NCBI RefSeq assembly: GCF_022096995.1
Contig: NZ_JACXGQ010000003.1
Span: 62,001-126,000 of the forward strand
Length of the DNA: 64,000 bases
Direction: 5' to 3'
From: Yoonia sp. I 8.24
GTDB taxonomy: Bacteria > Pseudomonadota > Alphaproteobacteria > Rhodobacterales > Rhodobacteraceae
Shown here one piece after another: positions 38,969-48,979 of this stretch. The position numbers and the translations under genes are program-made. Every line of letters begins with the position of its first letter. Positions within the stretch are counted from its first letter, which is position 1. Under the pieces are notes generated by a model, which saw nothing but the letters and a program-made list of their open reading frames with translations, was not told where the DNA came from and did not search any database.

Positions 38969-40318
38969 CTAGCCGTTAAGGTTTTCTTCGAGCCAATGCT
39001 CGAGCCAGTGAATGTTATATTCTCCGGTCTGCACCGCCTCTTCGGCCAATAGCGCATGGAACAGGGGCACTGTTGTGTCCACCCCATCGACAATCAGTTC
39101 GCCCAAGGCACGGGCAAGCCGCGCCAAAGCTTCGGGGCGATCGCGGCCATGCACGATCAATTTGCCGATCAAACTGTCGTAATAGGGCGGAATACGGTAG
39201 CCGTCATAAAGCGCGCTATCCATCCGCACACCCAGCCCACCGGGGGCATGGTATTGCGTGATCGTGCCGGGGCATGGCGCAAAGTTCGGAAGTTTTTCCG
39301 CGTTGATCCGCACCTCAATAGAGTGACCATTGATGTCCAAATCATCTTGGGTGAAGGACATCGGCAGGCCAGACGCCACTTGAAGTTGCTCACGGACGAG
39401 ATCGACGCCAAAGATGGCCTCTGTCACCGGGTGTTCGACCTGCAAACGCGTGTTCATCTCTATGAAATAGAACTCATCGTTCTCAAAAAGAAATTCGATG
39501 GTCCCCGCGCCGATATAGTTGATCTTGGCGACAGCATCGGCACAGACTTTACCGATTTTGGCACGTAGCTCTGGGGTGATGCAGGGGCCGGGGGCTTCTT
39601 CGAGCACCTTTTGGTGGCGCCGTTGCAAAGAACAATCACGTTCGCCCAAATGCACCGCGTTGCCTTTGCCATCACCAAAGACTTGGATTTCAATATGGCG
39701 CGGTGTGGTCAGATATTTTTCAATATAGACTTCATCGTTGCCAAAGGCAGCTTTGCCCTCAGCACGCGCTGAATGAAATGCCTGCTCCATGTCAGCGGCT
39801 GTTTGCGCCACTTTCATGCCGCGCCCGCCGCCACCGGCTGTGGCCTTGATGATGACCGGATAGCCGATTTCAGCGCCGATGCGCTGCGCGTCTTCCAGCG
39901 TAGGCACACCGCCATCAGAACCGGGCACGCAAGGAACGCCAAGCGCCTTCATCGTGTCCTTAGCGGTGATTTTATCACCCATGGTGCGGATGTGTTCGGC
40001 TGTCGGGCCAATAAAGGTCAACCCGTGATCTTCGAGCGCCTGCACAAAGGCGGCATTTTCTGACAGGAACCCATAGCCGGGATGGATCGCTTGCGCCCCC
40101 GTGATTTCACAGGCGGAAATGATCGCCGGGAACGACAGGTAACTTTGTGCCGATGATGGGGGGCCGATGCAGATGGCTTCATCCGCCATGCGCACATGCA
40201 TTGCGTCGGAATCGGCTGTGGAATGCACCGCGACGGATTTCACGCCCATTTCGCGGCACGCGCGCACGACGCGCAGTGCAATTTCACCGCGGTTGGCAAT
40301 AAGGATTTTGTCGAACAT
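38969..40318 (-). CDS. accC: Acetyl-CoA carboxylase biotin carboxylase subunit
   Basis: Carboxylates biotin on AccB using ATP and bicarbonate, the first step of fatty acid synthesis. It starts [17 protein letters not shown] and has ATP-grasp glycine-rich loop GGGGRGMK and [13 protein letters not shown]. At 449 residues it is complete. It follows accB after nine bases and precedes aat; accB-accC-aat is the common alphaproteobacterial order. Confidence 0.97.
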   Translation of the reverse strand: MFDKILIANRGEIALRVVRACREMGVKSVAVHSTADSDAMHVRMADEAICIGPPSSAQSYLSFPAIISACEITGAQAIHPGYGFLSENAAFVQALEDHGLTFIGPTAEHIRTMGDKITAKDTMKALGVPCVPGSDGGVPTLEDAQRIGAEIGYPVIIKATAGGGGRGMKVAQTAADMEQAFHSARAEGKAAFGNDEVYIEKYLTTPRHIEIQVFGDGKGNAVHLGERDCSLQRRHQKVLEEAPGPCITPELRAKIGKVCADAVAKINYIGAGTIEFLFENDEFYFIEMNTRLQVEHPVTEAIFGVDLVREQLQVASGLPMSFTQDDLDINGHSIEVRINAEKLPNFAPCPGTITQYHAPGGLGVRMDSALYDGYRIPPYYDSLIGKLIVHGRDRPEALARLARALGELIVDGVDTTVPLFHALLAEEAVQTGEYNIHWLEHWLEENLNG

Positions 40319-40327
40319 GGGCGGCCC

Positions 40328-40822
40328 CTATTCGATTATCACAAGAGGGGCGCCAAATTCGACGGCGCCGCCGTCTTCGACCAAGATACGTTTGATCGTG
40401 CCAGAGCGTGGCGCGGGGATGTGGTTCATTGTTTTCATCGCTTCGATGATGAGCAATGTATCGCCTTCGTTGACTGTTGCGCCGACGGCGGCAAACGGGG
40501 CGGCTCCGGGCTCAGCGGCCATGTAGACGGTCCCAACCATAGGCGATGTCACTGCGCCGGGGTGGCTTGCTGGATCAGCTGAAGGTTCTGGTGCTGAAAC
40601 GGCGGCTGGGGCAACGGTTGTAGCTGCGGCCAGTGCTGGTGCGGGCGCTGCGACTGCGGCCTGCACAACTGTTTGGGTCTGGCGGCTGACGCGCACATTC
40701 AAACTATCGTTTTCACCATAATCGCGTTTAACCTGCAATTCGGTCAAATCGTTTTCGCGTAATAGCTCTGCAAGAGCCTGAATAAAGCTGACATCGCTGT
40801 CGTGAGAGGTTTGTTTGCTCAT
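40328..40822 (-). CDS. accB: Biotin carboxyl carrier protein AccB
   Basis: Carries biotin between AccC and AccAD. The biotinyl lysine is in EAMKTMNHI near the C-terminus. The N-terminal region ([18 protein letters not shown]) is typical of AccB and is joined to it by an Ala/Pro-rich flexible linker. The length of 164 residues is normal. Confidence 0.96.
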   Translation of the reverse strand: MSKQTSHDSDVSFIQALAELLRENDLTELQVKRDYGENDSLNVRVSRQTQTVVQAAVAAPAPALAAATTVAPAAVSAPEPSADPASHPGAVTSPMVGTVYMAAEPGAAPFAAVGATVNEGDTLLIIEAMKTMNHIPAPRSGTIKRILVEDGGAVEFGAPLVIIE

Positions 40823-40941
40823 CGTTTCCTCGGCCGTTGCCCTTAATTCGCTGGGTTTTGCGACGTTACGTCACAATGCGTAAGGGTTCTTATAGGGCAA
40901 GCCAGCCGGGGGGGGAAGCGTAGCAATTTGAAAATGCTATG

Positions 40942-41301
40942 TTACGCGATTTTTGATGCCTCTGGCGCGTTCGCTGCCTCCTCCTGTACCGCAAAGTCGC
41001 GCGCGGCAGTTTCAGGTGCGGGTTTGGTCGGCGCGTCGTCGTCATCATAGGGCAGCATCGGCACGCCATACGGGCGCAACACCCGTTCCGGCTCTTGCAG
41101 GGTGGATTCTTTTTCAGAAAAACCGGTGCCTGCTAACTTGGCGTTCACGATTGGTGCGATAAACGGTTTCTGAGAGAGCGTGGTTGCCGACCGTTCAAGC
41201 GCGGCTATTGTCGGAACCTTTGTATCGACGGGCTGCGGGATTGGCGTGACAGGGGCGACTGTCGCGACAGTTTTTGGGGTATTGAGTGGGGTAATGTCCA
41301 T
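40942..41301 (-). CDS. Pro/Ala-rich hypothetical protein
   Basis: A 119-residue open frame with no signal peptide or membrane segment. It is rich in Pro, Thr and Ala, with the more conserved-looking core ERVLRPYGVPMLPYDDDDAP. It is probably disordered. It sits between accB and the liv operon; no family is recognised. Codon usage matches neighbours, so I think it is real. Confidence 0.55.
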   Translation of the reverse strand: MDITPLNTPKTVATVAPVTPIPQPVDTKVPTIAALERSATTLSQKPFIAPIVNAKLAGTGFSEKESTLQEPERVLRPYGVPMLPYDDDDAPTKPAPETAARDFAVQEEAANAPEASKIA

Positions 41302-41378
41302 AGCAGTGACCTCGCATTTGCCAAAACGGCTTGCGCATAGAATCGCGCCTGGAGATTACCAAAGACTTAACAAAGGCA

Positions 41379-41414
41379 CGTCAGATGCTTGAAAACTGGT
41401 TCAAACATCTGACG
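41379..41414 (-). terminator. Long inverted repeat after livF
   Basis: CGTCAGATG and TTGAA (41379-41393, with one unpaired base) pair with TTCAA and CATCTGACG (41400-41414). The loop is six bases. It lies seven bases beyond the livF stop. The following minus-strand bases GTGCCTTTG give only a weak T run, so it may terminate or stabilise the mRNA. Confidence 0.6.
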
Positions 41415-41421
41415 AATTTTC

Positions 41422-42171
41422 TTAGATTGCGAGGTATTGTGCCCGCAATTCGTCGTTCTCAAGAACTTCTTCGGCAGAGCCGTCGAACACAACGGTACCC
41501 GTGTCCAAGATCACCGCGCGGTCCGCGAGCTTCAGCGCGGCGACAGCGTTTTGTTCAACAATCACGGTTGTGATGCCCTGATCACGAATGATGCCCAACG
41601 TCTTGGCAATTTCTTGCACGATGACGGGGGCCAGACCCTCGTATGGCTCGTCAAGTAACAACACCTTAATGTCGCGGGCAAGCGCACGCGCGATTGCCAG
41701 CATTTGCTGTTCACCACCAGAAAGCGTCACGCCTTCTTGCTTGCGGCGTTCGCCGAGGCGCGGGAACAATTCGTAAATGCGTTCCAGTGACCAACCCTTT
41801 GGCGGTGCAATTTGTGCAAGCTGCAGGTTTTCTTCCACGGTCAGGCCAGGGATGATACGCCGATCCTCGGGAACCAATGCGATCCCTTCTGCGGCGGCTT
41901 GGTGGCTTTTCATTTCGTGCAGTGGCTTATGATCAAGCCAGATTTCGCCGTGGGTGAGGGCAGGATCATCAAGCCGCGCGATGGTGCGCAGCGTTGATGT
42001 CTTGCCAGCGCCGTTACGCCCCAGCAGCGCGAGGATTTCACCCTCATGGATGTTGAAGCTAACGTTTTGCACGATGTAACTTTCACCGTAGTAAGCTTCG
42101 ATTTCCCAAACGCTGAGGAATGCTGGGTGCGTCGCGGCGTTGTTCGCATTTTTATTGAAAGGTTTATTCAT
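41422..42171 (-). CDS. livF: Branched-chain amino acid ABC ATPase LivF-like
   Basis: ATP-binding subunit on the cytoplasmic side. The Walker A motif is GRNGAGKTS, the signature LSGGEQQMLAIARAL, and Walker B VLLLDEPYEGLAP. At 249 residues it is LivF/UrtE-like. It is the last gene of the five-gene transport operon. The substrate class (branched-chain or other amino acids, possibly amides) is inferred from the family. Confidence 0.9.
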   Translation of the reverse strand: MNKPFNKNANNAATHPAFLSVWEIEAYYGESYIVQNVSFNIHEGEILALLGRNGAGKTSTLRTIARLDDPALTHGEIWLDHKPLHEMKSHQAAAEGIALVPEDRRIIPGLTVEENLQLAQIAPPKGWSLERIYELFPRLGERRKQEGVTLSGGEQQMLAIARALARDIKVLLLDEPYEGLAPVIVQEIAKTLGIIRDQGITTVIVEQNAVAALKLADRAVILDTGTVVFDGSAEEVLENDELRAQYLAI

Positions 42172-42249
42172 GGTATTCTCCGGGGTGCCAAGCTTTTAAG
42201 AAAAGCCGGTGGCCAATTCCGCTAACGAAATTGGCCGCTGGATGAAGGA

Positions 42250-43008
42250 TTAGACCTGCGCTTCGCCAAGATAGGCTTCGCGCACTTTTGGGTGGCCTTT
42301 GATGTTTTCCGGGATGTCTTCGACAAGGGGGGTGCCCTGCGCCAAAACAGTGATCCGTTCGGCCAAAGAGAACACAACGTTCATATCGTGTTCAATAATG
42401 GCCATGGTGATTCCACGTTTGGTCCTGATTTCTTTGAGCAAGGCGATCGTGTTCTCTGTATCGGCCCGCGCCATCCCCGCTGTTGGTTCATCAAGAAGCA
42501 ACAGTTTGGGGTCTTGGACCAGACACATCGCCATTTCCAGGCGCCGTTTGTCACCACGCGACAGGCTTGATGTCACCATGTCGCGTTTTTCCAACATGTT
42601 CACATCGGCCAACATTTCTTCGGCTTGGGCACGAATGCCTTTTTCCGCAAAAATGCTTTCCACCGCATGCATCCGAAATGCACCATCACGTTTGGCAAAA
42701 CAGGGGATCATTACGTTTTCGAACACGGTTAGATCGGTGAAGATTTCGGGTGTTTGGAACACCCGGCTAATCCCCATCTGGTTAATCTCATGCGGCTTAC
42801 GCCCCAAGACCGATTGCCCGTCAAACATCACTGAACCGCTATCGGGGATCAGTTTGCCAACCAAGACGTTCAGCAGCGTGGATTTGCCCGCGCCGTTTGG
42901 CCCGATGATCGCGTGCACCGTGTTTTCTTCAACGCTTAGGTTCACGTCACCGAGCGCTTGCAGGCCACCAAACCGTTTGTTGATGCCTTTGACTTCAAGG
43001 ATTCCCAT
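42250..43008 (-). CDS. livG: Branched-chain amino acid ABC ATPase LivG-like
   Basis: Second ATP-binding subunit, with GPNGAGKSTLLN, signature-like SLSRGDKRRLEMAMCL and LLLLDEPTAGM. The signature reads LSRGD instead of the usual LSGGQ, a feature of the LivG/UrtD branch. The 252-residue protein lies between livF and livM in the same operon. Confidence 0.9.
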   Translation of the reverse strand: MGILEVKGINKRFGGLQALGDVNLSVEENTVHAIIGPNGAGKSTLLNVLVGKLIPDSGSVMFDGQSVLGRKPHEINQMGISRVFQTPEIFTDLTVFENVMIPCFAKRDGAFRMHAVESIFAEKGIRAQAEEMLADVNMLEKRDMVTSSLSRGDKRRLEMAMCLVQDPKLLLLDEPTAGMARADTENTIALLKEIRTKRGITMAIIEHDMNVVFSLAERITVLAQGTPLVEDIPENIKGHPKVREAYLGEAQV

Positions 43009-43020
43009 ATCCGTTTCTCC

Positions 43021-44220
43021 TTATTCGGCAGGTTTGGTGGCGCCGGGATTGGCGTCATCGGTTTTCTTGCGGCGCAAAGCAGCGGCGATTTTCTGTCCAC
43101 CTTGGACAAGCCCACCAGGCAAGAAGATCACAACAAGCATGAACACGATCCCAAGGGTCAGGTGCCAGCCTTTGCCCACGAATGGGTAAATGATGGTGAC
43201 CACAAAGTTTTCGAGCCCATCTGGCAAGAAACCGAACCATTCGTGCAGCACTTGGCTGTTGATCTTTGAGAAGATGTTTTCAAAGTATTTGATCATCCCT
43301 GCGCCAAGAACAGGCCCAATCAACGTGCCTGCACCGCCAAGGATCGTCATCAACACTACCTCACCAGACGCGGTCCACTGCATCCGTTCAGCACCAGCCA
43401 GCGGATCCATAGAGGCCATCAGCCCACCCGCAAGACCAGCATACATGCCAGAGATAACAAACGCCGCAAGTGTATAGGGACGCGCGTTCAGACCGGTATA
43501 GCTCATCCGGGTTTGGTTCGACTTAATCGCACGTAGCATCAGCCCAAACGGTGACCGGAAGATCCGGATCGCCATGTAGAAAGACAACACGAGGATCAAA
43601 GCGGCCAGATAGTAGCCAACGTTGAATGTGAATGCCCAGGCACCGACCGTCATCTCGTAGGATGCGCGCATTTCAAGCCCGAACAGGGCAGGGACCGGGA
43701 TGTTCCCGCTGGCCGTTTGTGCAGCCCCTAAAATCCGTGGATCATCAAGCGCCAGTTGCAGACCCGTTTCACCACCGGTGATTGGTGTCAGAACCGAATA
43801 GGCTAACGCAAATGACATCTGCGCAAAGGCCAACGTCAGGATCGAGAAGTAGATCCCAGAACGACGCAGCGAGATATACCCGATGACCAGCGAGAACAGA
43901 CCCGCGATGATGACGCTAAGGACGATCGCTGGAAGTACGTTCATGCTGAGCAGCTTGAACATCCAGACCGCAGAGTATGAACCCACACCCAAGAAAGCAG
44001 CGTGCCCAAATGAGAGGTATCCGGTCAAGCCGAACAGGATGTTAAACCCGATCGCAAAGATACCAAAGATCACAAAACGTTGCATCAGATCAGGGTAGCC
44101 TGCGTTAAACTGGGCCATCTCTGACCCCGCAGGAAACGGGTTCAGGATGATGGGTGCAAATAGTGTCAGGCCAATGACAATAAGAAGCAGCCGAAAGTCT
44201 TTCTTTTCGAGACCAAGCAT
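43021..44220 (-). CDS. livM: Branched-chain amino acid ABC permease LivM-like
   Basis: A 399-residue membrane subunit with about ten hydrophobic segments. LivM marks include [21 protein letters not shown] and the EAA-like region [20 protein letters not shown]. The C-terminus is charged and cytoplasmic. It follows livH by four bases. Confidence 0.9.
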   Translation of the reverse strand: MLGLEKKDFRLLLIVIGLTLFAPIILNPFPAGSEMAQFNAGYPDLMQRFVIFGIFAIGFNILFGLTGYLSFGHAAFLGVGSYSAVWMFKLLSMNVLPAIVLSVIIAGLFSLVIGYISLRRSGIYFSILTLAFAQMSFALAYSVLTPITGGETGLQLALDDPRILGAAQTASGNIPVPALFGLEMRASYEMTVGAWAFTFNVGYYLAALILVLSFYMAIRIFRSPFGLMLRAIKSNQTRMSYTGLNARPYTLAAFVISGMYAGLAGGLMASMDPLAGAERMQWTASGEVVLMTILGGAGTLIGPVLGAGMIKYFENIFSKINSQVLHEWFGFLPDGLENFVVTIIYPFVGKGWHLTLGIVFMLVVIFLPGGLVQGGQKIAAALRRKKTDDANPGATKPAE

Positions 44221-44224
44221 TGGC

Positions 44225-45256
44225 TTATTCCTCCATCACGCCTTTGCGACCCATCAGGCCACGCGGACGTGTTAATAGAATGATAATTGCGACCAGGTAG
44301 ATGATAACCTGGTTGATTCCTGGCAGGTTGCTAACCGCCCAAGCAGTTGAGGCGAAGCTTTCGAGAATACCCAAAAGGAACCCAGCTGCGACCGCACCGG
44401 GGAGTGACCCCATGCCGCCAACAACAACAACCACAAAGCTTAGCACCAGAAAGTCCATGCCCATATGGTAGTTTGGTGGGTTGATCGGGACGTACATAAC
44501 GCCCGCGAGGCCTGCAACGGCAGCCGCTATACCAAACATGATGGTAAACCGCTTATCAATGTCGATACCCAGCAGCCCAACTGTTTCACGGTCGGCCATG
44601 CCCGCACGAACAACCATCCCGAAGGTGGTGAACCGTAAAAAGGCAAAGACGGCGCCGATGATCACAAGTGAGAAGAAGAAGTAAACGAGACGCCAGTATG
44701 GGTAGATGATGGCGTTTGCGTCAAATCCAAGCAACACCCCGAAGTCATAGCTGCCTTTAAAGGCGCTTGGTGCAGGGGTTGGGATTGGGTTCGCACCGTA
44801 GTAATATTTGACGACCTCTTGGATCACGATGGCAAGGCCAAAGGTCACAAGGATCTGATCCGCATGTGGGCGCTTATAGAAGTGCTTAATCAGCCCGCGT
44901 TCCATGATGAAACCGATACCGATCATCACGGGGATCGCAAAGATGATCGACAGCGGCACCGCCCAGTCGATAATCGCATCGCCTGTGGCGACACCGAACC
45001 AATCATGGACATAGGGGACATCGACTTGCAGGGGGTTCCCCAAAAAGTCGGTCCGTGTCTCATCCACAACTTTGTGGCTGAGGCTTAAGAATTTGCTAAG
45101 AGTTACGGCACAGAATGAGCCGAGCATGAAGAGCGCGCCATGCGCGAAGTTGACAACGCCAAGCGTCCCAAAAATAAGCGTGAGCCCAAGCGCAATAAGC
45201 GCGTAAGCTGACCCTTTATCGAGCCCGTTAAGGATTTGCAGTATGAACTGGTCCAT
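44225..45256 (-). CDS. livH: Branched-chain amino acid ABC permease LivH-like
   Basis: A 343-residue membrane subunit. Family marks are [20 protein letters not shown] at the start and [14 protein letters not shown]. The middle carries an extra periplasmic loop ([18 protein letters not shown]) not found in short LivH proteins. Its length argues against UrtB, which has a long N-terminal extension. Confidence 0.9.
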   Translation of the reverse strand: MDQFILQILNGLDKGSAYALIALGLTLIFGTLGVVNFAHGALFMLGSFCAVTLSKFLSLSHKVVDETRTDFLGNPLQVDVPYVHDWFGVATGDAIIDWAVPLSIIFAIPVMIGIGFIMERGLIKHFYKRPHADQILVTFGLAIVIQEVVKYYYGANPIPTPAPSAFKGSYDFGVLLGFDANAIIYPYWRLVYFFFSLVIIGAVFAFLRFTTFGMVVRAGMADRETVGLLGIDIDKRFTIMFGIAAAVAGLAGVMYVPINPPNYHMGMDFLVLSFVVVVVGGMGSLPGAVAAGFLLGILESFASTAWAVSNLPGINQVIIYLVAIIILLTRPRGLMGRKGVMEE

Positions 45257-45342
45257 GAGGTGACCTCTGATCGGTTAAATGTTGGCGGGATACCAAAAGA
45301 CATACCGCTGCCCGTGGGGCGCAGTTTCCTGTCGATGTGACA

Positions 45343-45365
45343 GGCCACCACGTGATGTGGTGACC
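45343..45365 (-). other. Hairpin between the binding-protein gene and livH
   Basis: GGCCACCAC (45343-45351) and GTGGTGACC (45357-45365) form a nine-pair stem with one mismatch and a five-base loop. On the minus strand it is not followed by T. It is best read as an mRNA stabiliser that allows the binding protein to be made in excess of the membrane subunits. Confidence 0.55.
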
Positions 45366-45382
45366 TGAAATTTTTTGGTGGT

Positions 45383-46729
45383 TTACGCGCCTGGGTTACA
45401 AGTACCCAATGCGCCGCCTTGGAACTGCGGGTGGTTCGGGTCATATGTGACCTGATCCGCAGGGGTGACTTCAACGATTTCAAGCAAATCGAATTCGTTT
45501 TCAGGGTTTTCTTTACCCTTCACAACCAGCACGTCTTTGAAGCACTGGTGGTCGTCGCCACGATAAAGTGTCTTACCGTTGCCCAAACCATCGAATTCAT
45601 AGTCTTCGAGAGCTTCTGCAACCGCACATGGGTTGAACGAGCCAGCCCGTGTAACCGCATCCGCATAAAGCAGCGTTTGCACGTAAGTTGTGTGCGCAGC
45701 CTGCGATGGTGGGAAGCCGTATTTTGTGCCGAATGACTGAACGAATGCTTTAGAGCCTTCGTCTTGCAGCGACCAGTGCCAGTTGGTTGAACCAAAGATG
45801 CCTTTAACGTTAGCACCCGCACCACGCGCCATGAGGCGAGAGTACAGTGGAACAACGATTTCAAAGTCCTGGCCGTTGGCTTGTGCTTCACGCAGACCAA
45901 ACTGAACAGCGTTGGTCAAAGAGTTCACCATGTTTCCGCCGTAGTGGTTCAGAACCAGAACGTCGGCACCAGAGTTCAGAACTGGCGCGATATAAGATGA
46001 GAAGTCAGTCTGTGTCAGCGGTGTTTTCACAGCGTTCACAGTTTCCCAACCGATTGCTTCCGTTGAAGAGCGGATCGCTTCTTCAGTCGTGTAGCCCCAG
46101 TTATAGTCAGCTGTCAGGTGGTATGCCTTACGGTCATTGCCGTAGTTCGCAGCCAAAACAGGCGCAAGTGCCGCACCGGTCATGTAAGAGTTAAAGAAGT
46201 GACGGAAACCATTGGCCCGCTTATCTTTACCTGTTGTGTCGTTCGAGTGGGTCAGACCCGCCATGAAGATCACACCAGCTTCTTGGCAAAGCGCTTGTAC
46301 AGCAACAGCCACACCAGATGATGATCCACCGGTGATCATGATCGCGCCGTCTTTTTCGATCATCGAACGGGCAGATGCACGCGCAGCGTCAGACTTTGTC
46401 TGAGTATCACCAGTCACATACTTTACTTCGCGGCCCAGAATGCCTGTACCGTCCAGAACTTGTGATGAGAATGTTGGCAGCATGCCGCCATCACCGCCGC
46501 CGTTCAGGTGCTCAACAGCAAGCTCATACGCGCGCAGTTCGTCTGCGCCCTCGTCTGCGTATGGGCCTGTTTGTGGCACGTTGAAGCCAAGGACGACTTC
46601 GCTGTCGCCTGGCGCGTTTGTAAAGCCAGCATGTGAATCCGCGCGTAGATACGTCGGAAGCGCAAGACCAGCACCGGCAATTGCACCGGTTTTCAGCACG
46701 CCGCGACGCGAGAAATTCGATTTTGACAT
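45383..46729 (-). CDS. Tat-exported ABC substrate-binding protein
   Basis: A 448-residue periplasmic binding protein of the Leu/Ile/Val-binding type (type I fold). The N-terminus FSRRGVLKTGAIAG is a twin-arginine signal with a hydrophobic stretch after it. The mature part shows VLGFNVPQTGPYADEG and VGGSSSGVA-like ligand-site segments, plus a cysteine pair near the C-terminus (QCFK..., GTCNPGA). It opens the liv operon. The ligand is not predictable. Confidence 0.88.
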   Translation of the reverse strand: MSKSNFSRRGVLKTGAIAGAGLALPTYLRADSHAGFTNAPGDSEVVLGFNVPQTGPYADEGADELRAYELAVEHLNGGGDGGMLPTFSSQVLDGTGILGREVKYVTGDTQTKSDAARASARSMIEKDGAIMITGGSSSGVAVAVQALCQEAGVIFMAGLTHSNDTTGKDKRANGFRHFFNSYMTGAALAPVLAANYGNDRKAYHLTADYNWGYTTEEAIRSSTEAIGWETVNAVKTPLTQTDFSSYIAPVLNSGADVLVLNHYGGNMVNSLTNAVQFGLREAQANGQDFEIVVPLYSRLMARGAGANVKGIFGSTNWHWSLQDEGSKAFVQSFGTKYGFPPSQAAHTTYVQTLLYADAVTRAGSFNPCAVAEALEDYEFDGLGNGKTLYRGDDHQCFKDVLVVKGKENPENEFDLLEIVEVTPADQVTYDPNHPQFQGGALGTCNPGA

Positions 46730-46856
46730 TAGTTTCCTCCCTAAAGGTTTTGTGCTGCTTGGTCCGCGAGGGACCTTACAGCTTGTACGTGTACGTACCC
46801 TCCCATTGTTGGGGGTGGGCGGTGTTCAAGCAACAAACCATTGGGACGACTTGCTT

Positions 46857-46880
46857 AATTTGTAAAATTCTGTACAAATT
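46857..46880. promoter_or_regulatory. Perfect inverted repeat, probable operator
   Basis: AATTTGTA (46857-46864) and TACAAATT (46873-46880) are exact reverse complements with eight bases between. The site lies in the divergent promoter region of the liv operon and the ScfR-like regulator. Known ScfR/RamB relatives bind TTTGCAAA-like repeats, so this is a plausible site for the neighbour. Confidence 0.55.
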
Positions 46881-46950
46881 TTTTTGCGAGAGTGTAAACC
46901 CGTTATCCTGCAGGTGCAGAAAGCAATTGAAAGCATTAAGGTAATTCCCC

Positions 46951-48255
46951 ATGCCCACCCAACGACTGACCGGAGCCCGCATCCGCGAAAAGCGGCTTGA
47001 ACAAGGTCTGCGCCAAGCCTCCGTAGCCGAAGCCGTTGGGATTTCTCCCTCTTATCTGAACCTGATTGAACACAATCGCCGCAGAATCGGCGGTAAGCTT
47101 TTAACGGATATTGCCCGTCTTTTGGGCGTTGATGCATCATTGTTGACAGATGGGGCCGACCGGAACTTACTGGACCAGATGCGCAGCGCAGCTGCCACAT
47201 TTGAAACCGAAGCCGAGATCGCACGCACCGATGAGTTTGCGGCCCGCTTTCCGGGGTGGAGCGCTTTGATCGTAGCCCAAGCCCGCCGGATCGCCACACT
47301 TGACGAACATATGGCTGCACTCACGGATCGGATTGCCCATGATCCGCAGCTCGCCAATTCTCTACACGAAGTGATTTCGGCGGTGACGTCGATCCGGTCA
47401 TCGGCGTCGATCTTGGTGACCCAAGAGGAGCTAGACGCAGATTGGCAGCGCCGATTTCACGAAAATATACATAAGGATAGTTTGCGTTTGGCCACAAGCA
47501 GCGAGGCTTTGGTGGCCTATCTTGAAACTCCTGAAACAGAGCTCGATATCGCGCAATCGCCTTTTGAACAGGTCGAAAGCGCCTTAGCGCGGACGGGGTA
47601 TCATCTCTCTGCTCTTGAGGCTGGGACGGCCGATACAACAGAGGTTGCCCGTAACACGGGGCTGATTGGCCCGGCGGGACAGATATTTGTCGATTACGCT
47701 GCGCAATATATGGCGGATGCGCGGGCTTTGCCTTTAACCGTTTTTAGCGATGCGTGCCGCGCACTTGATTACGATCCAGCACAGCTGGCCCGAAAATTCA
47801 GCGTCGATTTTGCCGTGGTTCTGCGCAGGTTATCGACCCTGCCTGCTGACGGGGGGCATCCTGCGATGGGGCTTGCGATTGCAGATGTCTCCGGCGCGCT
47901 GACCTTTCTCAAGTCGGTGCCGGGGTTTAATTATTCACGCCGCAACGGGGCTTGCCCGCTATGGCCGATTTTTGGTGCACTGAGCCGACCCACGCAGCCG
48001 GTTCGCGCCGAAGTATCGTTGCCTGATGCCGCACAAACACGCTTTATGTGCTATGCGATTGCGATGCCCCAAGGCGCGCAGCAATTTGATGTCACACCTG
48101 TCTTGCAAAGTACGATGCTTGTGGTCGCCGACCCGCCCGAAAGCAGAGCAGATGCAATCGCGGTCGGTGGTTCTTGTCGGATTTGCCCGCGTCCTGATTG
48201 TGCTAGCCGCCGTGAACCTGCGATAATTGGTATCAATACCGCAGCGGGGCTTTGA
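46951..48255 (+). CDS. XRE-family short-chain acyl-CoA-type regulator
   Basis: A 434-residue regulator of the ScfR/RamB/PrpR type. An XRE helix-turn-helix is at about residues 8-62 (RQASVAEAVGISPSYLNLIEHN). A long sensor domain follows, with VDYAAQYMADARALPLTVF. The C-terminus has a cysteine cluster CRICPRPDC. Relatives control propionate or acetate use in response to acyl-CoA. It is divergent from the transporter operon, next to a candidate operator. Confidence 0.82.
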   Translation: MPTQRLTGARIREKRLEQGLRQASVAEAVGISPSYLNLIEHNRRRIGGKLLTDIARLLGVDASLLTDGADRNLLDQMRSAAATFETEAEIARTDEFAARFPGWSALIVAQARRIATLDEHMAALTDRIAHDPQLANSLHEVISAVTSIRSSASILVTQEELDADWQRRFHENIHKDSLRLATSSEALVAYLETPETELDIAQSPFEQVESALARTGYHLSALEAGTADTTEVARNTGLIGPAGQIFVDYAAQYMADARALPLTVFSDACRALDYDPAQLARKFSVDFAVVLRRLSTLPADGGHPAMGLAIADVSGALTFLKSVPGFNYSRRNGACPLWPIFGALSRPTQPVRAEVSLPDAAQTRFMCYAIAMPQGAQQFDVTPVLQSTMLVVADPPESRADAIAVGGSCRICPRPDCASRREPAIIGINTAAGL

Positions 48256-48336
48256 CTTCGCCCCATAATCCCCCGATACTCGGTACTAGGGAGGCTGCCT
48301 TTTCGGGGGGAGTAAGACAATTGGGGAGTTGATGAG

Positions 48337-48705
48337 ATGGGCAAACGTGTCCTTCTGATCGAGGATGAGCCGAATATTCTTGAGGCGATCAGTTTTATTT
48401 TGTCCCGCGACGGCTGGACAGTGCACACCCATGAAGATGGGGAAACGGCAATGCAAAAGGTCATCGGGTTTCCGCCCGATATGATCATTCTTGATGTGAT
48501 GCTGCCGGGACGCAGCGGATTCGATATCTTGCGTGAACTCCGCGAGACCGAAACCACAAAAGACATCCCCATCATGATGTTGACCGCACGTGGACAAGAA
48601 AAGGACCGCGACTTGGCAATGCGCCTTGGTGCCAATCATTTCATGACCAAACCGTTTTCAAACGCAGATGTGCGCGACAATGTACGCAGTTTGATTGACG
48701 CATGA
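48337..48705 (+). CDS. Single-domain response regulator
   Basis: A 122-residue CheY-like receiver without an output domain. The acidic pocket is EDEPN near the start, the phosphorylated aspartate is in ILDVMLPG, and the conserved Lys is in MTKPF. It is next to the SSF-kinase, with which it probably forms a two-component pair. The stop overlaps the next start by four bases. Confidence 0.9.
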   Translation: MGKRVLLIEDEPNILEAISFILSRDGWTVHTHEDGETAMQKVIGFPPDMIILDVMLPGRSGFDILRELRETETTKDIPIMMLTARGQEKDRDLAMRLGANHFMTKPFSNADVRDNVRSLIDA

Positions 48706-48971
48706 GCAACGGCCTAAAGTCCAAGATATTTCTTGAACAAGCGGGTTACCGTCAACGGCGATTGCGCGATGCGCTGCGGTTTTGGCCTATATTTGGCTGT
48801 ATTTTGTTGGTCATACCATTGTTATGGGCGTCTGAGCCAGCCGATCATGCGCTCGACACGAATGCGCTGATCTATATCTTTGGTGTGTGGGTCCTATTGA
48901 TTGCAGTAACCGCTATCATGGCGCGCAGGCTGCGCGTCGACGATGCACCCGATCCTGACTTCAAACCCTGA
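48702..48971 (+). CDS. Small two-helix membrane protein
   Basis: An 89-residue protein with two hydrophobic helices (WPIFGCILLVIPLLWAS and LIYIFGVWVLLIAVTAIMAR) and short charged ends. It lies in the operon between the response regulator (ATGA overlap) and the kinase (eight-base gap), so it probably serves the kinase, perhaps as an accessory subunit. No named family. Confidence 0.75.
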   Translation: MSNGLKSKIFLEQAGYRQRRLRDALRFWPIFGCILLVIPLLWASEPADHALDTNALIYIFGVWVLLIAVTAIMARRLRVDDAPDPDFKP

Positions 48972-48979
48972 GCGCGCAG

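Noticed and set aside
41422-46729. The five-gene ABC operon as a urea (UrtABCDE) transporter
   Set aside because: The LivH-like permease is only 343 residues and lacks the long N-terminal part of UrtB; no urease genes are near.
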